Assembly (NCBI RefSeq): GCF_014066305.1 | Contig: NW_023501089.1 | Span: 1-64,000 of the forward strand | Source: Letharia columbiana | Taxonomy: Eukaryota; Ascomycota; Lecanoromycetes; Lecanorales; Parmeliaceae | Direction of reading: 5' to 3' | DNA length: 64,000 bases | Shown here: piece by piece, positions 1 through 10,426 of the stretch | Layout: each line of letters begins with the position of its first letter | Position numbering within the stretch: position 1 is the stretch's first letter | Notes under the pieces: generated by a model | What the model was told of the DNA's origin: nothing | Seen by the model: only the letters and a program-made list of their open reading frames with translations | Database searches by the model: none | Program-made: the position numbers and the translations under genes

Positions 1-44
1 ATCCCAACTTCACCCACTTGACAAGTACTCTGAACGACGTCAAA

Positions 45-1166
45 ATGCATACCTCAGTCCTCATTTCAGCCCTCCTCGGCGCTGGCGCCCTTGCTTTCCC
101 TCAACACAAGCATGCACACCCCCCACGAGAAGAAAGACGTCGTCTTCTACTCCCAGTGGCAGGAAGGTCCTCACACTCTTGTCCAAGAGTTCATCAACGA
201 GAACAAGGTGGTTGCGACCGCACCTCCTCTTGCTCCAACCTCCGCCGCCGCCGTTCAGGTCAAGGCAGATTACGCCTTTCCTCAGGGGGTCATTACTCTT
301 GGGCAGGCGAGGCAGGACAGCTGCATGAGCGCCCTTCATTCTCTATGACAAGTGCGGCCGCTGCTCCCGAAGCTCCTTCCCCAGTCATCACATCGCCCGT
401 CATCTCCTCCACTCCACCCGCCCCCATACAGGCCAGCCCAGTCGACTCACCCCCCGCCTCCTCTTCCTCCTCCGCCCCCAAATCCTCAGGCAGCGATACC
501 ACCACCGGCACCACCAGCGGCGCCTGCAACCCCACCGACGGGGACGCATGGTACTCACCTCCCTGCACTGGATCCTCCGGCGCCTCAGCCCTCGACAAAA
601 TGAGCAATTTGCGTAAGACATGGAACGACACCCTCACTGACTACGCATGGAGTCCCGGCCTCGCCCAAAACGCCCACGACACGGCCTGGCTCAGCACCAC
701 CTGGACCTCGGGCGTTGACTCGAACGGCAACCCCACCGAGACCCCCAACGGCGAAGGCCGAGGCTGGGTCATGGGCCATCACTTGTTCAACGGCAGCGAC
801 GGACAGTGTATCGCCGAAGGCGACAACACGGAATCGGTCGGGGACCTCACGCCCATCGAAGCCATGTTTTTGATGTGGATCTGTGAAAGGCCGAACGCAG
901 CCATCCAGGACATGTGCACTGCGATCAACAGCACCGGCGGTGACGCTGACTGCTGGTGTGATTTGTTAACCGATCCGAGTTGTCCCTGTGGCCATGCGAT
1001 GATCATCATAGACCCGGGTACGAATAGCCTCGGGTGCTACTTCATGGATGCGGTGGCGGCGGCGGACAAGGCGGATAACGCAGTGAATGACATTGAAAAG
1101 GCGAAGGAGTTGGGCTCGCCGGGGAATGGCGCCCCGGGGATGTTGACTTGTGATTTCTCTACGTGA
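45..1166 (+). CDS. CAP/SCP-like secreted protein, frame-disrupted near its N-terminus
   Basis: The ATG at 45 opens a signal peptide (MHTSVLISALLGAGALAFP). The C-terminal part (about 590-1166) resembles the CAP/SCP (PR-1-like) extracellular fold: an N-terminal helix, a GHHLF segment, an acidic EGDN segment, and a final GHAMIIIDP...GCYFM strand pair, as in the CAP pattern with His/Glu residues. The middle is a Pro/Ser/Thr-rich linker typical of secreted fungal CAP proteins. The signal peptide and the CAP domain share a frame, but the segment from about 112 to 290 reads better one frame over (PHEKKDVV..., then AVQVKADYA), which is what related proteins have there. The first change sits at a run of six C at about 110-115. 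I cannot tell whether this is an allelic indel, a base-call error or a real pseudogene. The role of fungal CAP proteins (sterol binding, host interaction) is family knowledge only. Confidence 0.6.
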   Translation: MHTSVLISALLGAGALAFPQHKHAHPPREERRRLLLPVAGRSSHSCPRVHQREQGGCDRTSSCSNLRRRRSGQGRLRLSSGGHYSWAGEAGQLHERPSFSMTSAAAAPEAPSPVITSPVISSTPPAPIQASPVDSPPASSSSSAPKSSGSDTTTGTTSGACNPTDGDAWYSPPCTGSSGASALDKMSNLRKTWNDTLTDYAWSPGLAQNAHDTAWLSTTWTSGVDSNGNPTETPNGEGRGWVMGHHLFNGSDGQCIAEGDNTESVGDLTPIEAMFLMWICERPNAAIQDMCTAINSTGGDADCWCDLLTDPSCPCGHAMIIIDPGTNSLGCYFMDAVAAADKADNAVNDIEKAKELGSPGNGAPGMLTCDFST

Positions 1167-2359
1167 GACGATGGTTCCGTCGTCTGGCCTCTCTGCCTGT
1201 GCCTATTTACATGCTCCAACTCTTAACCAGAACATTTCTAACGTTGCATGTGGGAACCGAGCACGAGGTCTACCCAGCCGAGAGAAGCAGCTTGGTGTGC
1301 ATGCATGGTGGTTCCCGTACTCTCTTCACACTTTCGCTTCTTCCTTTCACATAGCTCGCCGTCAAGCCGTTGTTCTCGAGTACATCATTCGGGTGCGCCG
1401 ATAGATAGATGTATGTATGGATGGACGTATGTCCATTTACGATTCACCCCCTCTTACGCGGTTGAAAACAAGATATGCTCCGCTCTACCCCCTCCCTACC
1501 CACCTCAACCAACGAGATAACCGCGACACGAGGCTGCTGTGCCGCCTCCTTCTCCATCACCTACCCCGAACGCGAACACAAATCTCATATACCGAAGCCT
1601 TCTCCTTTCCTTTCCCGGATAAGAGTGAACCTGTAGGCCTTCTGTGCAACCCGTAGACGGGCTCCGCAACGCATACGATACGTGTTATGTAAGGTAGTCA
1701 GTCACTCAGACCTCCGTGTCGGAAAACATGTCACTCTTGACGATTCGACATGACCGGGTAATCCTGCCTCCAGCACCACCACCACTGTATCGGATGTTGG
1801 TATTTCTGGAGTTGTAAGGACGAGATGTTCCGTTCGGCTTGTAACTCGTTGTTGGATATGCCGTTGACGACTGCAGTGAAGTGAATACTTCGATGGCGTG
1901 ACTGTTATCGGTCCAGTGGCCCGTGTCGAATCTTACGTACGGTCGGGAGTTTTTGTGATCAGTTTCGTTGGTCGGGACTGAGCGGTGAGCTTGTTTGAGA
2001 AAGGGGTTTGAGTGCTGTCGGTGTTGGGATTTTGGAGGAAGGTTGTGGAGCGCAGATGAGGTGGGAAGATGTTCGGCTGGGATGAGGATGTGCAGGGTCG
2101 ACTGGCGGAGGTGTTGGGGTTCAGGATTTGATTTGAGATATGCGGAGCGCGTCTCGTAGTCACCAGGGTATTCCGGATCAGAGCAGATGGGTTAGGTAGT
2201 ATTGCAAAAGCTCAGGTCTATTGATTTCCTGTGCCAAGACTGGGACATGGTGTATGTCCTTTGCTCTATTTCCTTCAGGCACACCAACGCCTTTTTGCAC
2301 ACTCTACTGTTTCCATTCATTACCCCCATCCTCAGACCTCTCCTCCCGCAATCTCACCT
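1167..2359. other. Intergenic, no gene recognised
   Basis: Only short overlapping ORFs without family resemblance or plausible splice links. Pyrimidine-rich stretches at 1490-1620 could be 3' or 5' flanking sequence. Confidence 0.5.
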
Positions 2360-3080
2360 TCAATACCTCCCCGCAGCCCCATTGGCATACACCGCGCCCG
2401 TCTTCTTTGCCCACGGCCCGTGCGTCCCCGACGCGAACCCCGTGCTCGCCCCATACCCATACCCGGAGGACGCCGTGTGACTCGGCGCCGAACAATTGCT
2501 CCCGAGGACGAACCAGTTGGCCGCGAGCAGCGGGGAGTGGAAATCCACCGCCACCCTGCTCACGTTGAACGCGACGCGGAAGGTGTCGTTGTAGGGGAAA
2601 TTGGACGGGATGATGAAGCCGGGCGGTTGCGTGTAGAGGAGGGCGAGGTAGGCGTGGCCGACGGACGAAGGGGCGACGTAGGGGACTTGGGCGCTGGTGT
2701 TTGCGCTGCCGATGCCGGCGGAGGAGAAGGTGACGTCTTGTTGGAACCAGACCAGGTCGGCGGGGATTGGGGAGCTCAGGTTCGCGGTCGTATCGACTAT
2801 GATCGCGATGTAGGTTTCGTTGAGGCCGAGGGTGCTGCTGAGGGTGGGGGTGGTTGAGGGGACTGGGTTTGAGGGTTAGTAGGGAAGTGGAAGTGGACAC
2901 GGGAATGGGAATGGGAGGGGGGTACTGACCTTTGTAGGGGAGAGTCTCGCCGGCTTCTACGGAGACGCTGCCGTATGATAGGCCTAATGTCTGGTTGGTG
3001 ACGGCTAAAGTATAGCTGGGGGGTGTTTGGGTCAGGACGCTGCCGATGAGACACACCGCTGCGGCGATTAAGGAAAGCAT
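2360..3080 (-). CDS. Secreted PEBP-like (phosphatidylethanolamine-binding) protein
   Basis: Two exons, 3080-2930 and 2862-2360, joined by a 67 nt intron with donor GTCAGT, branch CTAAC and acceptor CAG; the join keeps frame and gives 217 residues. The first 17-18 residues form a signal peptide ending near SVLTQ. The core follows the PEBP/TFS1 pattern: a central strand IAIIVDTTA followed by a P...LVWFQQDV segment (the usual D-x-D-x-P...W-L-H-W region), then a Y-x-x-P...GHAYLALLYTQP segment matching the P-P-x-G-x-H-R-Y-x-F-L-L-Y-x-Q-P block, and a C-terminal FNV...LLAANWF. The usual DPDAPS and HWL residues are not all kept, so ligand binding may be altered. Several N-glycosylation sequons fit secretion. 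Function beyond the fold is unknown. Confidence 0.72.
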
Positions 3081-4529
3081 TGTAGTTGCGGTTTTGAATT
3101 AAAGTGAGTGGGTTTTCGAAGGTAGGCAAGGAAACGGCGTGCACCCAAAGTGCAGCAATGTGTGTCAAAGTGTTAAGAACACAGGAACGCGAAGATGCGC
3201 ATTGCTATTTAATGCTGGTGTTATACGTGCAGCAACGCTCACCGAAGGACGGTTTGATTTCATGTCTAATGATGATTACGCAGGTACGAACTGCAACGTG
3301 AATTTCGTGCTCCCTAAAAGGGAATATCGCGTTAGACCCGTGGGATAATTCTCGATGACCGAATTCCTCGTTGCGCGGATTTTGAAGCTATCCGCATTCG
3401 GTCATGCAGGTTTCGGTGATCTCGTCGATCCCTAAAATAGGCCAAGGATCAAGGGATATTGGCACTACCACATCGTAATGACTGAAGCAAGTCCGCTTGC
3501 TCATGTAGATAGTATAAAGGCTTTCCTTTGGCATGGTCATTGAACGAACAGACAATGCGGTCAATCGGTTCAAGCAAATTGGTTCCATCCGCCGCGGCGC
3601 GAGGAATAGTCAAGAAGCAATCTCCCTACCTTCCGCAGCCACAGCAGAAGTCTCAGACGTATGCGTTGTATCCAGACATTCGACGGGTTCTATCGGTGGC
3701 AGAATCGCGGAGCCACTTTGAGCCTACCGAGATAGATGTTCGTGATAATCATCATCGATTTATGGTTACCGATTCGACGTGAGATTAGCGAGACCGCATG
3801 TCAGCGCTTAAATGCGCCGCTAGATTGGTGTGAGCGCGCTGCAATGGAACTCAATCAATCTGGCGTAAGAATCATGGAGTGACCGAAACATGCATTGGTC
3901 AACGCTCGCGGCCACATCTGGCCTCGCGTTTTCAACTTGAGATTCTAATTCCCTATTCGATCTTAAGTGCTAGTCAATTAGTAGGTATGAAAATCTCATA
4001 GATATAGTTTATCTAGATATGACAGGTCCTTCGTTGCTGTTGCTGGGATGACTGGAGATGATAAAGAGAAAGAGATGCTGGCAGAGCACCAGAGGGCCAC
4101 GAAGATAATTTTCCGGGCAATCCTCGGTTAATCTGTTCTGGGGAACGAGCTAACTCAATTTCCATTCACGTCAGGTCAATTCTACAGCATAACCTGTAGC
4201 AAGCACAACCCTGTATGCTACCACTGGGAAGTATTGTTGCCTAGATGAGATACGAGGTATGCAGGCCTTGCCCAAGATTGGATTGCGGGGTATCCTCGTA
4301 GATCGGGTAATAATGATGATGGAAATCCGGAACCGCCAGAGCCGAACGCGACGACGGAGGATTTCACGAGCTGCAGGCGATTGTACATGCGAGCAAATTT
4401 TCACATTTTGGAGGTTAGAAGTCTTTTGTCTTTACAAAAGCGGACTCTTGTCGCCCTCTCTACTAGATACCTAAAAAATGACCCTACCGAACAGGTCAAA
4501 GAAACAAAGGAGCAGAGATTCTGACCTAC
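3081..4529. other. Intergenic, degenerate sequence
   Basis: No ORF here resembles a known protein or links to others through splice sites. Base composition drifts toward AT from about 3950 onward, toward the mobile-element region. Confidence 0.45.
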
Positions 4530-5060
4530 AGCGAAGAATTTCTTAACACTTTTCAATTCTCGAAAGCAGCAGTTGGGCCCGTTAACTGCCTAATTACATT
4601 AACACGTAGCAACTCTAGCATGTATATCTTCAACCTTTTTCAACTCTCAAAGCAGCGTTCGAGTCGGTTATTCTGCGAAAGTGCTTTGATACATAGCAAA
4701 AAATAAAAAGCACCGCAACACCATTGTACCAGCGCCATTAGGAATCGAACCTAATACGAACTAAATACCCCCAACAACACATAGCAACTTTAACTTGCAC
4801 CGAAGAGATTCTTAAATATTTTTTAACTATGAAAGGAGTAGTCAGAGCCGTTTTCTGCATAAGATCTATAACACATAGCAAATTAAACCTGCATCGAAGA
4901 ATATCTTTAACACTTTTTAATTATTCAAGTAGTGGTTGGACCTGGACTGTCTTGGAAATGCATCGAAGAAAACCTCCAACACTTATTGAGTCCTTAGACC
5001 CCTTTTTCTGCAAGATTTCCTGAAAGCACAGCAACTTTGGCATGTATCATGGAGAATTAT
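4530..5060. repeat. Degenerate ~90-150 bp tandem-like repeats
   Basis: A module recurs near 4533, 4627, 4798, 4889 and 4959: a GCATCGAAGA-like start, then TTCTTAACACTTTTYAA and an AGYAGT/TTCTGC tail. ACATAGCAA or GCACAGCAA recurs before it near 4690, 4782, 4870 and 5027. Copies are diverged and AT-shifted, as expected for an old repeat hit by RIP. No protein is encoded. Confidence 0.45.
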
Positions 5061-5162
5061 TTATGCCATTGTATGCTAACGTGGCCCCAGCAACAGTTCG
5101 CAAATCTAGAATCCGCTTTCCCACAGTGGAATTGATCTTCAACATCTTTAGCAAATCTTTGA

Positions 5163-5201
5163 CATTTCCTTATTAGTCCGTACGACCGAGAGGCGGTTCT
5201 A
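5163..5201 (+). pseudogene. Left-flank coding fragment of the terpene synthase
   Basis: With the element and one TA removed, this stretch reads in frame into 7341, giving ...SPYDREAVL-ALLRSQK. An in-frame TGA lies just upstream at 5160-5162, and the acceptor-like TTATTAG at about 5171-5176 suggests an earlier exon with the start codon. That exon was not identified. Confidence 0.45.
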
Positions 5202-5245
5202 CTCGTGCAATCCAGGAATGAGTTCCCACGCTAAAATTTAGCGCC
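5202..5245 (+). repeat. Left terminal inverted repeat of the Tc1/mariner element
   Basis: 44 nt, complementary to 7297-7338 except for a two-base difference inside the AT run near the inner end. Confidence 0.9.
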
Positions 5246-5321
5246 TTGGCAGGGTCTCCCCGTAAATATCTATGTTTATTCTATTGTTTACTTCATTAAA
5301 TCCAGCTATATTATATATTTA

Positions 5322-6821
5322 ATGGCTTTACACGATATTGAAATTAGTCTAGAGCTTAGAGTGGCTGTAGCTATCTATAGACTATTGTATTATGAAAGTT
5401 TTAATGCTATTGAGCGAAGAATAGGGGTAAATAAGAGATTTACTTTCGCCTTAATGCTGAGAGTAATTAATAGAGCCGAAAATGAGGATTTTCACGATAT
5501 TTTAGTATGCCTGAAGAGTCTTAATCGCTCTAAAGAACCGGCTCGAATAGAAGACTAATTAGATCTCTTAAAAATAGTGCGTTAAGCCATTTTAAAGTAC
5601 CTTAGATTATATCGTAAAGAGGCTGTTTAGTAAGAAAATATCGATATTCTAGGGGCTTATAAAAAGCGAAAACGAGACGAAGATAAATTATAACTATTGG
5701 TCTCTTAATCGCTTCTTTTAAGAGTCGCTCTTAAATATATATATTAGACGAACGACGATTATATTATAAAAAGAATTAAGCGGAAAATTAAGCTAAAAAA
5801 GTCGCGTCTTAATTATTTCGAAGAATATAGACGAGATAATCTCTATATTTGGATCCTTAGCGAGTTAGATAAGGGATCTATCTTCATTATTAGTAATAAA
5901 TATTATTACGAGATTTAGGGTAGTGATTGTAAACGATGATGTATTTTAGTAGAGGAGGGAAAATTAGTCGAGAGAGTAGTAGCAGTTGATGCTTTAGTAT
6001 AATTTACGCAAATACATTAGGCTTTATACTCTACTGAGCCTGATATTAGTTTATAGTATTATTAGCTAGTATAAATAACGATCGAAAGACGTAAATTAAA
6101 GGTCGAAATTATATTAAAGAATTACGAATAGAAGGAAGAAATGAATGAAAAAAGGAGTCTCGCAGAAATTCTTGGAATTCTTAAGTATGCTCTTGTAGAG
6201 GTAAGTTCTAACGCTGTCTTTTATTAAGAAATTACTAACAAATTCTAGAACGAGAATCGATAGATTACTCTTTATAATCGTCTTCTTAGGGAGAATAGCG
6301 GAGGGAAAAATAGTAAGGGTATAAAAAAACCACGTACTGTAGAATAGATCTTTAAGTATATATCTTCTTTAATATCTAAGAACTACGAAATTAACGACGA
6401 ATAGTATAAAAATTATATTCTATTAATTTATTTATATAAATACGTAGAGAAAGTTATAGCTAGAAATCTCGATAAGAATATATAAGTGATTAAGGATAAT
6501 GCTTCCGCCTATGTTAAAGTAGTTAAACTCTATTAAGAAGAATGAGAAAGACGTAGTATTAAGAAGGTTAATTAGATCTCTAACTTATTAAATTTATATT
6601 GGATTAAGTCGTTATAAGATCTATTAAAGAACGATTTATAGTTATATTGGCGGTTAATAAAGGGGGTAAGTAAGATAGTTAAAGATAGGGCTAGGGAAGA
6701 GCTGGAAGCTAAGTGGAATTCTACTGTAAATTAGTAGCGGAATAAGTAAGTTATAGCCCGCTAGCGAGGTAAATTAAAGCTCTATTATAAGCTGAAAGGT
6801 AGTAATAAGTTTAGAGGATAG
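5322..6821 (+). pseudogene. Broken Tc1/mariner transposase
   Basis: The ATG at 5322 opens a 78-residue N-terminal helix-turn-helix-like segment. Downstream, transposase-like segments can be read through many stops: a KKSRLNYFEEYRR...LYIW block near 5790-5860, a YYYEI block near 5900, and a final block from 6486 reading VIKDNASAYVK, a diverged copy of the D-N-A-x-x-H segment with the second catalytic Asp (codon at 6495). It is followed by a N-W-x-x-N-S-P-D-L-N-like stretch in which the expected Glu is Lys. The frame ends with TAG at 6821. Most stops are TAA/TAG where Gln or Trp is expected, as RIP (CA to TA on either strand) would produce. The enzyme cannot be active. Confidence 0.75.
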
Positions 6822-7296
6822 ATATATCTCCTCTAAAGCACCTCCTATCAGTATTCTTTTATTTAAAATTCTTTATACTTAAGATATATTCTATTATAGT
6901 CTTATTATACTTTAGACGACGTTTTAGCGTATTCTTCTCTTAGCTACGATTTACCTAGCCTAAAAAGGTTATTCCGTTATAATTAAGCATGGCAACTCCG
7001 GTAAGGGGTGTCTGAGAGGTGTCGGTCTGCCGGAGAGCGAATGTGATATTATCACCTGATTTGGGACGACGGTGATTGGTTGGGAAGTTGTTTAGAGTCT
7101 CTAATTGGTTAATTAAGTAGTCTAAATACTTATAGAATTACTTATATACGAATGTAGCTGTCATTGTTATTATATTCTCGATATCTTAATATTTTAATAA
7201 GAGAGCATGCCTCAGTAATAGCCTCTCTCTCTATAAAATAAGGCTTATTTTAGTGCGATTTTACGGAGAACTGAGTAACTTAATTGGCTGATTCCC

Positions 7297-7338
7297 GGCG
7301 CTATTTTAGCGTGGGAACTCATTCCTGGATTGCACGAG
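7297..7338 (-). repeat. Right terminal inverted repeat of the Tc1/mariner element
   Basis: 42 nt ending at the TA target duplication (7339-7340). It matches the reverse complement of 5202-5245. Confidence 0.9.
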
Positions 7339-7340
7339 TA

Positions 7341-8774
7341 GCTTTATTACGGAGCCAGAAAATCGCCATAGCCGACCTGAACGCGAAGCTCGGTGGTTGG
7401 CCTCGCAGGATCAGTCCCAACCTTGACACGCTACGCCAGGATGTGGAAGCTTGGCTTGAAAGGTACGGTGCGATACCTGTCTACAGAGAAGTCATAATAA
7501 CCGGCTGACAGGACTGATACGGATTGATAGCACGAAGGGCCACAGCAAATCTCATTAGTCCCTAAAATCTGCAGACTTTGCACTGTTTGGCGCAGTATGG
7601 TGGCCGCAGGCAAGTATGGAACGTTTGAGAATCGTCACTTAGCTTGCACCTTGGGTACGTCCTCTGACAACCGTTGCTGCAGATGACGATACTGATAGAA
7701 AGACCATTTCTCGATATTCTTCTGGGACGACAGTAAGCACTGCCAAATGAAAGTGGCGTGACACGCAGTATTAATGAGATTTTATGGTAGAGATTGATTC
7801 GGACAATGGATGCTTGGGGAATGATTTCGAGCGCTCACAGGACTATCGCGCCGAGACCCTCCGCTACGCTCGAGATTGCATGGGGATTTCCTGCGACAGA
7901 CCCTGCGAGATACCTTCTCCAATCACAGGGAGTTTGAAAATCGTCGGAGAAGCAATACGCGATGCATACAACATCGGTACAAAGATCCTTCCGCCGCTTC
8001 TGGCATCGAGTACTGATATTTTGTGGATAGAACAGCGCGAGAGAGTTTCATCTGGGATGGGGATCTTTATCGAGACGACGGAGCGGGAGCAAATTTTGCG
8101 CTTGAGCTCAACAAAACCATCAGTCGAGGAATACTGGGAATGTCGTCTCCGTACCAGCGCGGTGCGCGTGTGTCTGGCTGTCAACGAGTACGTCAAGCTT
8201 CAATCTCCGGATAGCTGACAAGAAGATCTGCGAACTTTGCGAATGTAGCAGCTGAATTGGTTCCAGATATGCGTGGGGCGACATGCAGCTTCCGCGCTCC
8301 ATCGTGGAGAGTCCGAACATGAAATTGCTTTGGAGCCGTACCAACATGATCATCTCAACGTAGGGACATCAACGCCATCGCTCTCAAGCCCAATGATGAC
8401 TGGTACTAACGACGATGATTGTCCATCAGCGTCAACGACTTACTGTCGCTGAAGAAAGAAATTGTAAGCTCATCCTGTACCTTAGCCTCTATTGTTCAGA
8501 GTTCTGTGGCCTTGCTAAGACACGACCATGCTCTACCCAGGCTCATGGCAGTATCGAGAGCCTTGTTCCCCTGCTCTTCCCACAAGATGACAATCTTTCA
8601 GCTGCCGTCAACCGAGTAACTGATATGTTATTCGAAAGTGTGCAGGAATTCGAAGAAGCTGCGCAACACCTTTCAAGCAGCAACGATGCGTCTAGTGGGG
8701 ATGTCAATCCAAACCTTGCCAATTTCGTGAATGGGTGCAGGTTCTGTTGTATTGGAATTCTGGCTTGGAGCTAA
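7341..8774 (+). pseudogene. Class I terpene synthase, 5' end split by the Tc1/mariner insertion
   Basis: Exons can be joined in frame: 7341-7490, 7559-7633, 7699-7732, 7791-7976, 8031-8187, 8267-8359, 8430-8463, 8541-8774. Order of motifs: LGGWPRRISPNLDTLRQDVE (N-terminal helix), ADFALFGAVWWP, the metal-binding WDDKID (DDxxD type) spanning the 7733-7790 intron, an E-x-E-Q-x-L-R segment, VEEYWECRLRTSAV, and the second metal site NDLLSLKKE (NSE type) across the 8360-8429 intron, then a C-terminal NGCRFCCIGILAWS. These are hallmarks of fungal sesquiterpene-type synthases (Pfam terpene synthase family 2, C-terminal). No internal stop remains after splicing, but two donors (7491 GTCATA, 7634 GTCACT) are weak. 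There is no ATG on this side. The frame continues leftward across the excised transposon into 5163-5201 (...YDREAVL), so the insertion lies in codons. The product is unknown. Confidence 0.75.
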
Positions 8775-9099
8775 GACCACGGTTCGAATGAGGAACATAC
8801 TGCGCTAGATTGCTTGTAATCGTCAGCGCTTGTGCTGACTCTACACCTGTCAACAGTCTCGTGATTTTGCGCTATGGTATCAAGTGCGAAGACATGAGTC
8901 GTGGGGTCTGTGTTCAGGTGTGATCAAAGAGAGGCGGATCTGACGAGGAGTATGATGGTTCTAGCCTCGCATAAGGATCTTGTCCGCAATCTACGCTTGT
9001 TGTACCCTTGATGCAGCGTTACGGGCTGACAATGTCGATATCGCTGCTTTGCTATGAGGATTCTACAAGGGTAGGAAATAGCGACGTACAAATCAATAT
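8775..9099. other. Intergenic, no gene recognised
   Basis: No ORF of substance; presumed 3' flank of the terpene synthase. Confidence 0.5.
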
Positions 9100-9752
9100 C
9101 TAGCGTACAAACGCCAGAACAGACATTGCAAATGATGAAACAGCCATTCTACTCCACAGGGAGTGGTCTTTCAAACGCGCGGAATTACCTTCAGAGTCTT
9201 GCACACCGCTACTCGTACCATTGACAGCCCCCATTGAATGACTACCTTGTCTTGGCGATGGAAAATTGGTAGTAAAGGGTCCAAACAATCCTCCCGACCC
9301 AAATTCTCCCATTGTTATACCAACTAAGTCTGCAGTCTGCCAATTTGAGCCCGCGCTGACGCTTTTGAGCGGAATTCTTTTCGAGCCAACCACTTACTGA
9401 GCAGATTTTAGGTCGAAGAGAAGCTGACGACCACAGGAGGGGATAACCACCTCGCCATCGTGATGAGATCCAACCGTTGTCCCGATTCTGTCTGCCCGTA
9501 AGCACCTGATCCTTCGCCTACGGTTGCCAGCAGGGGTTGAATCCGCCATCGCTGCGGTGCTTTTGTGGAAGATACGGATGCGACGCAGGCAGCACGTGTT
9601 TTGGGACCGCACTCAACTCCGGGGGTTGCGGTCGGGTCGCCTGGTGGGTTCCTTGGTGGTAGAAGTACAGTTCTCGTGGTGTTGATCGGCTTTGTGAGGT
9701 TACAAGATGATTGATCTGGTGTGTGAACAGGGCATGATAGGGTGTTGTGCAA
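9100..9752 (-). other. Possible gene or remnant for a GPI-anchored-like protein
   Basis: A minus-strand ORF from 9752 (Pro/Thr-rich, with CGPKTRAACVASVSSTKAP) runs to 9408. A second ORF from 9393 to 9100 ends in a small-residue patch followed by a hydrophobic tail (SSFAMSVLAFVR), like a GPI signal. A GTAAGT donor lies at about 9393-9398 on the minus strand between them. No signal peptide or family could be assigned and the splice join is not secure, so this stays a weak suggestion. Confidence 0.25.
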
Positions 9753-10426
9753 GTTTTCGACAATCGATCAACGGAATCGATGAGTTGATGACTGTTCCTG
9801 GAAGAAACAGATGTGATCGTATTCAGGTATGTGGAGGGAGGATACACTGGGAACGCAACGGGACTTGGTGGGTCTTCTCTGTCTCTCGGTCTTCGGGAGT
9901 GGGTATGTGGGCGTTATTGTTGACTGATTCCCAGGCACCAACGGTAATGTAGAAATGGACTTGCATTTCCATTTCCATGTGTAGTGATCGAGAGACGACA
10001 GGATTCGTGGATTTAAATAGGCTGCCAGATATGAAGAGAGAAAGCCGGGAAGTTGGCAAGGAACTAGTTCCTTGGGAAAACATACGAGCGCTATCTTTCG
10101 TAGTGTTAGAATATCAGCAACGAGCTTTAAGCAAGAGTGTTTTTGGTTTCACGTGGCTGTGTTGCTCTCCGGTCGGGTTCTGCCGGCGCAAATTGCATTG
10201 CCCTAGAACCAGCAGTACGACACGGAGAATGCATATAAGACAGCCGGATAAAATTGAAAGCTGGCCCGGAATTGAGTTGAATCGAAAAGGTTCGTACAAA
10301 GCAGCAACCGTACCAGCAATTCTGAAGCAGCGAAAAAGCCTTGCTTACATTTCCGCCTCTTCCACTTCGCTGTCCTCATCTTAAGTTTTTTTTTTTGGAA
10401 AGATCGCTGGACCCAAGAGGTTCCAC
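9753..10426. other. Intergenic, no gene recognised
   Basis: Overlapping short ORFs only. A TTTTTTTTTT run at 10385-10395 lies just beyond the 3' end of the minus-strand gene at 10427. Confidence 0.45.

Larger units (their letters stand above)
5202..7338 (+). mobile_element. Tc1/mariner-type DNA transposon, RIP-degraded, 2137 bp
   Basis: Bounded by inverted repeats of about 43 bp: the left end begins CTCGTGCAATCCAGGAATGA and the right end closes with its reverse complement. A TA dinucleotide sits immediately outside each end (5200-5201 and 7339-7340), the target duplication of Tc1/mariner elements. The interior is AT-rich and carries a broken transposase. The element splits a terpene synthase gene. 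Confidence 0.88.

Noticed and set aside
4725..4780. Sequence on the minus strand resembling a tRNA T-arm (GGTTCGATTCC flanked by complementary bases)
   Set aside because: No matching 5' acceptor strand, D-arm or anticodon arm at the right distance; probably chance or an old repeat relic.
7634..7698. In-frame TAG in the terpene synthase as proof of decay
   Set aside because: A GTCACT...GATAG intron removes it and joins the conserved LRI and FFWDD segments in frame.
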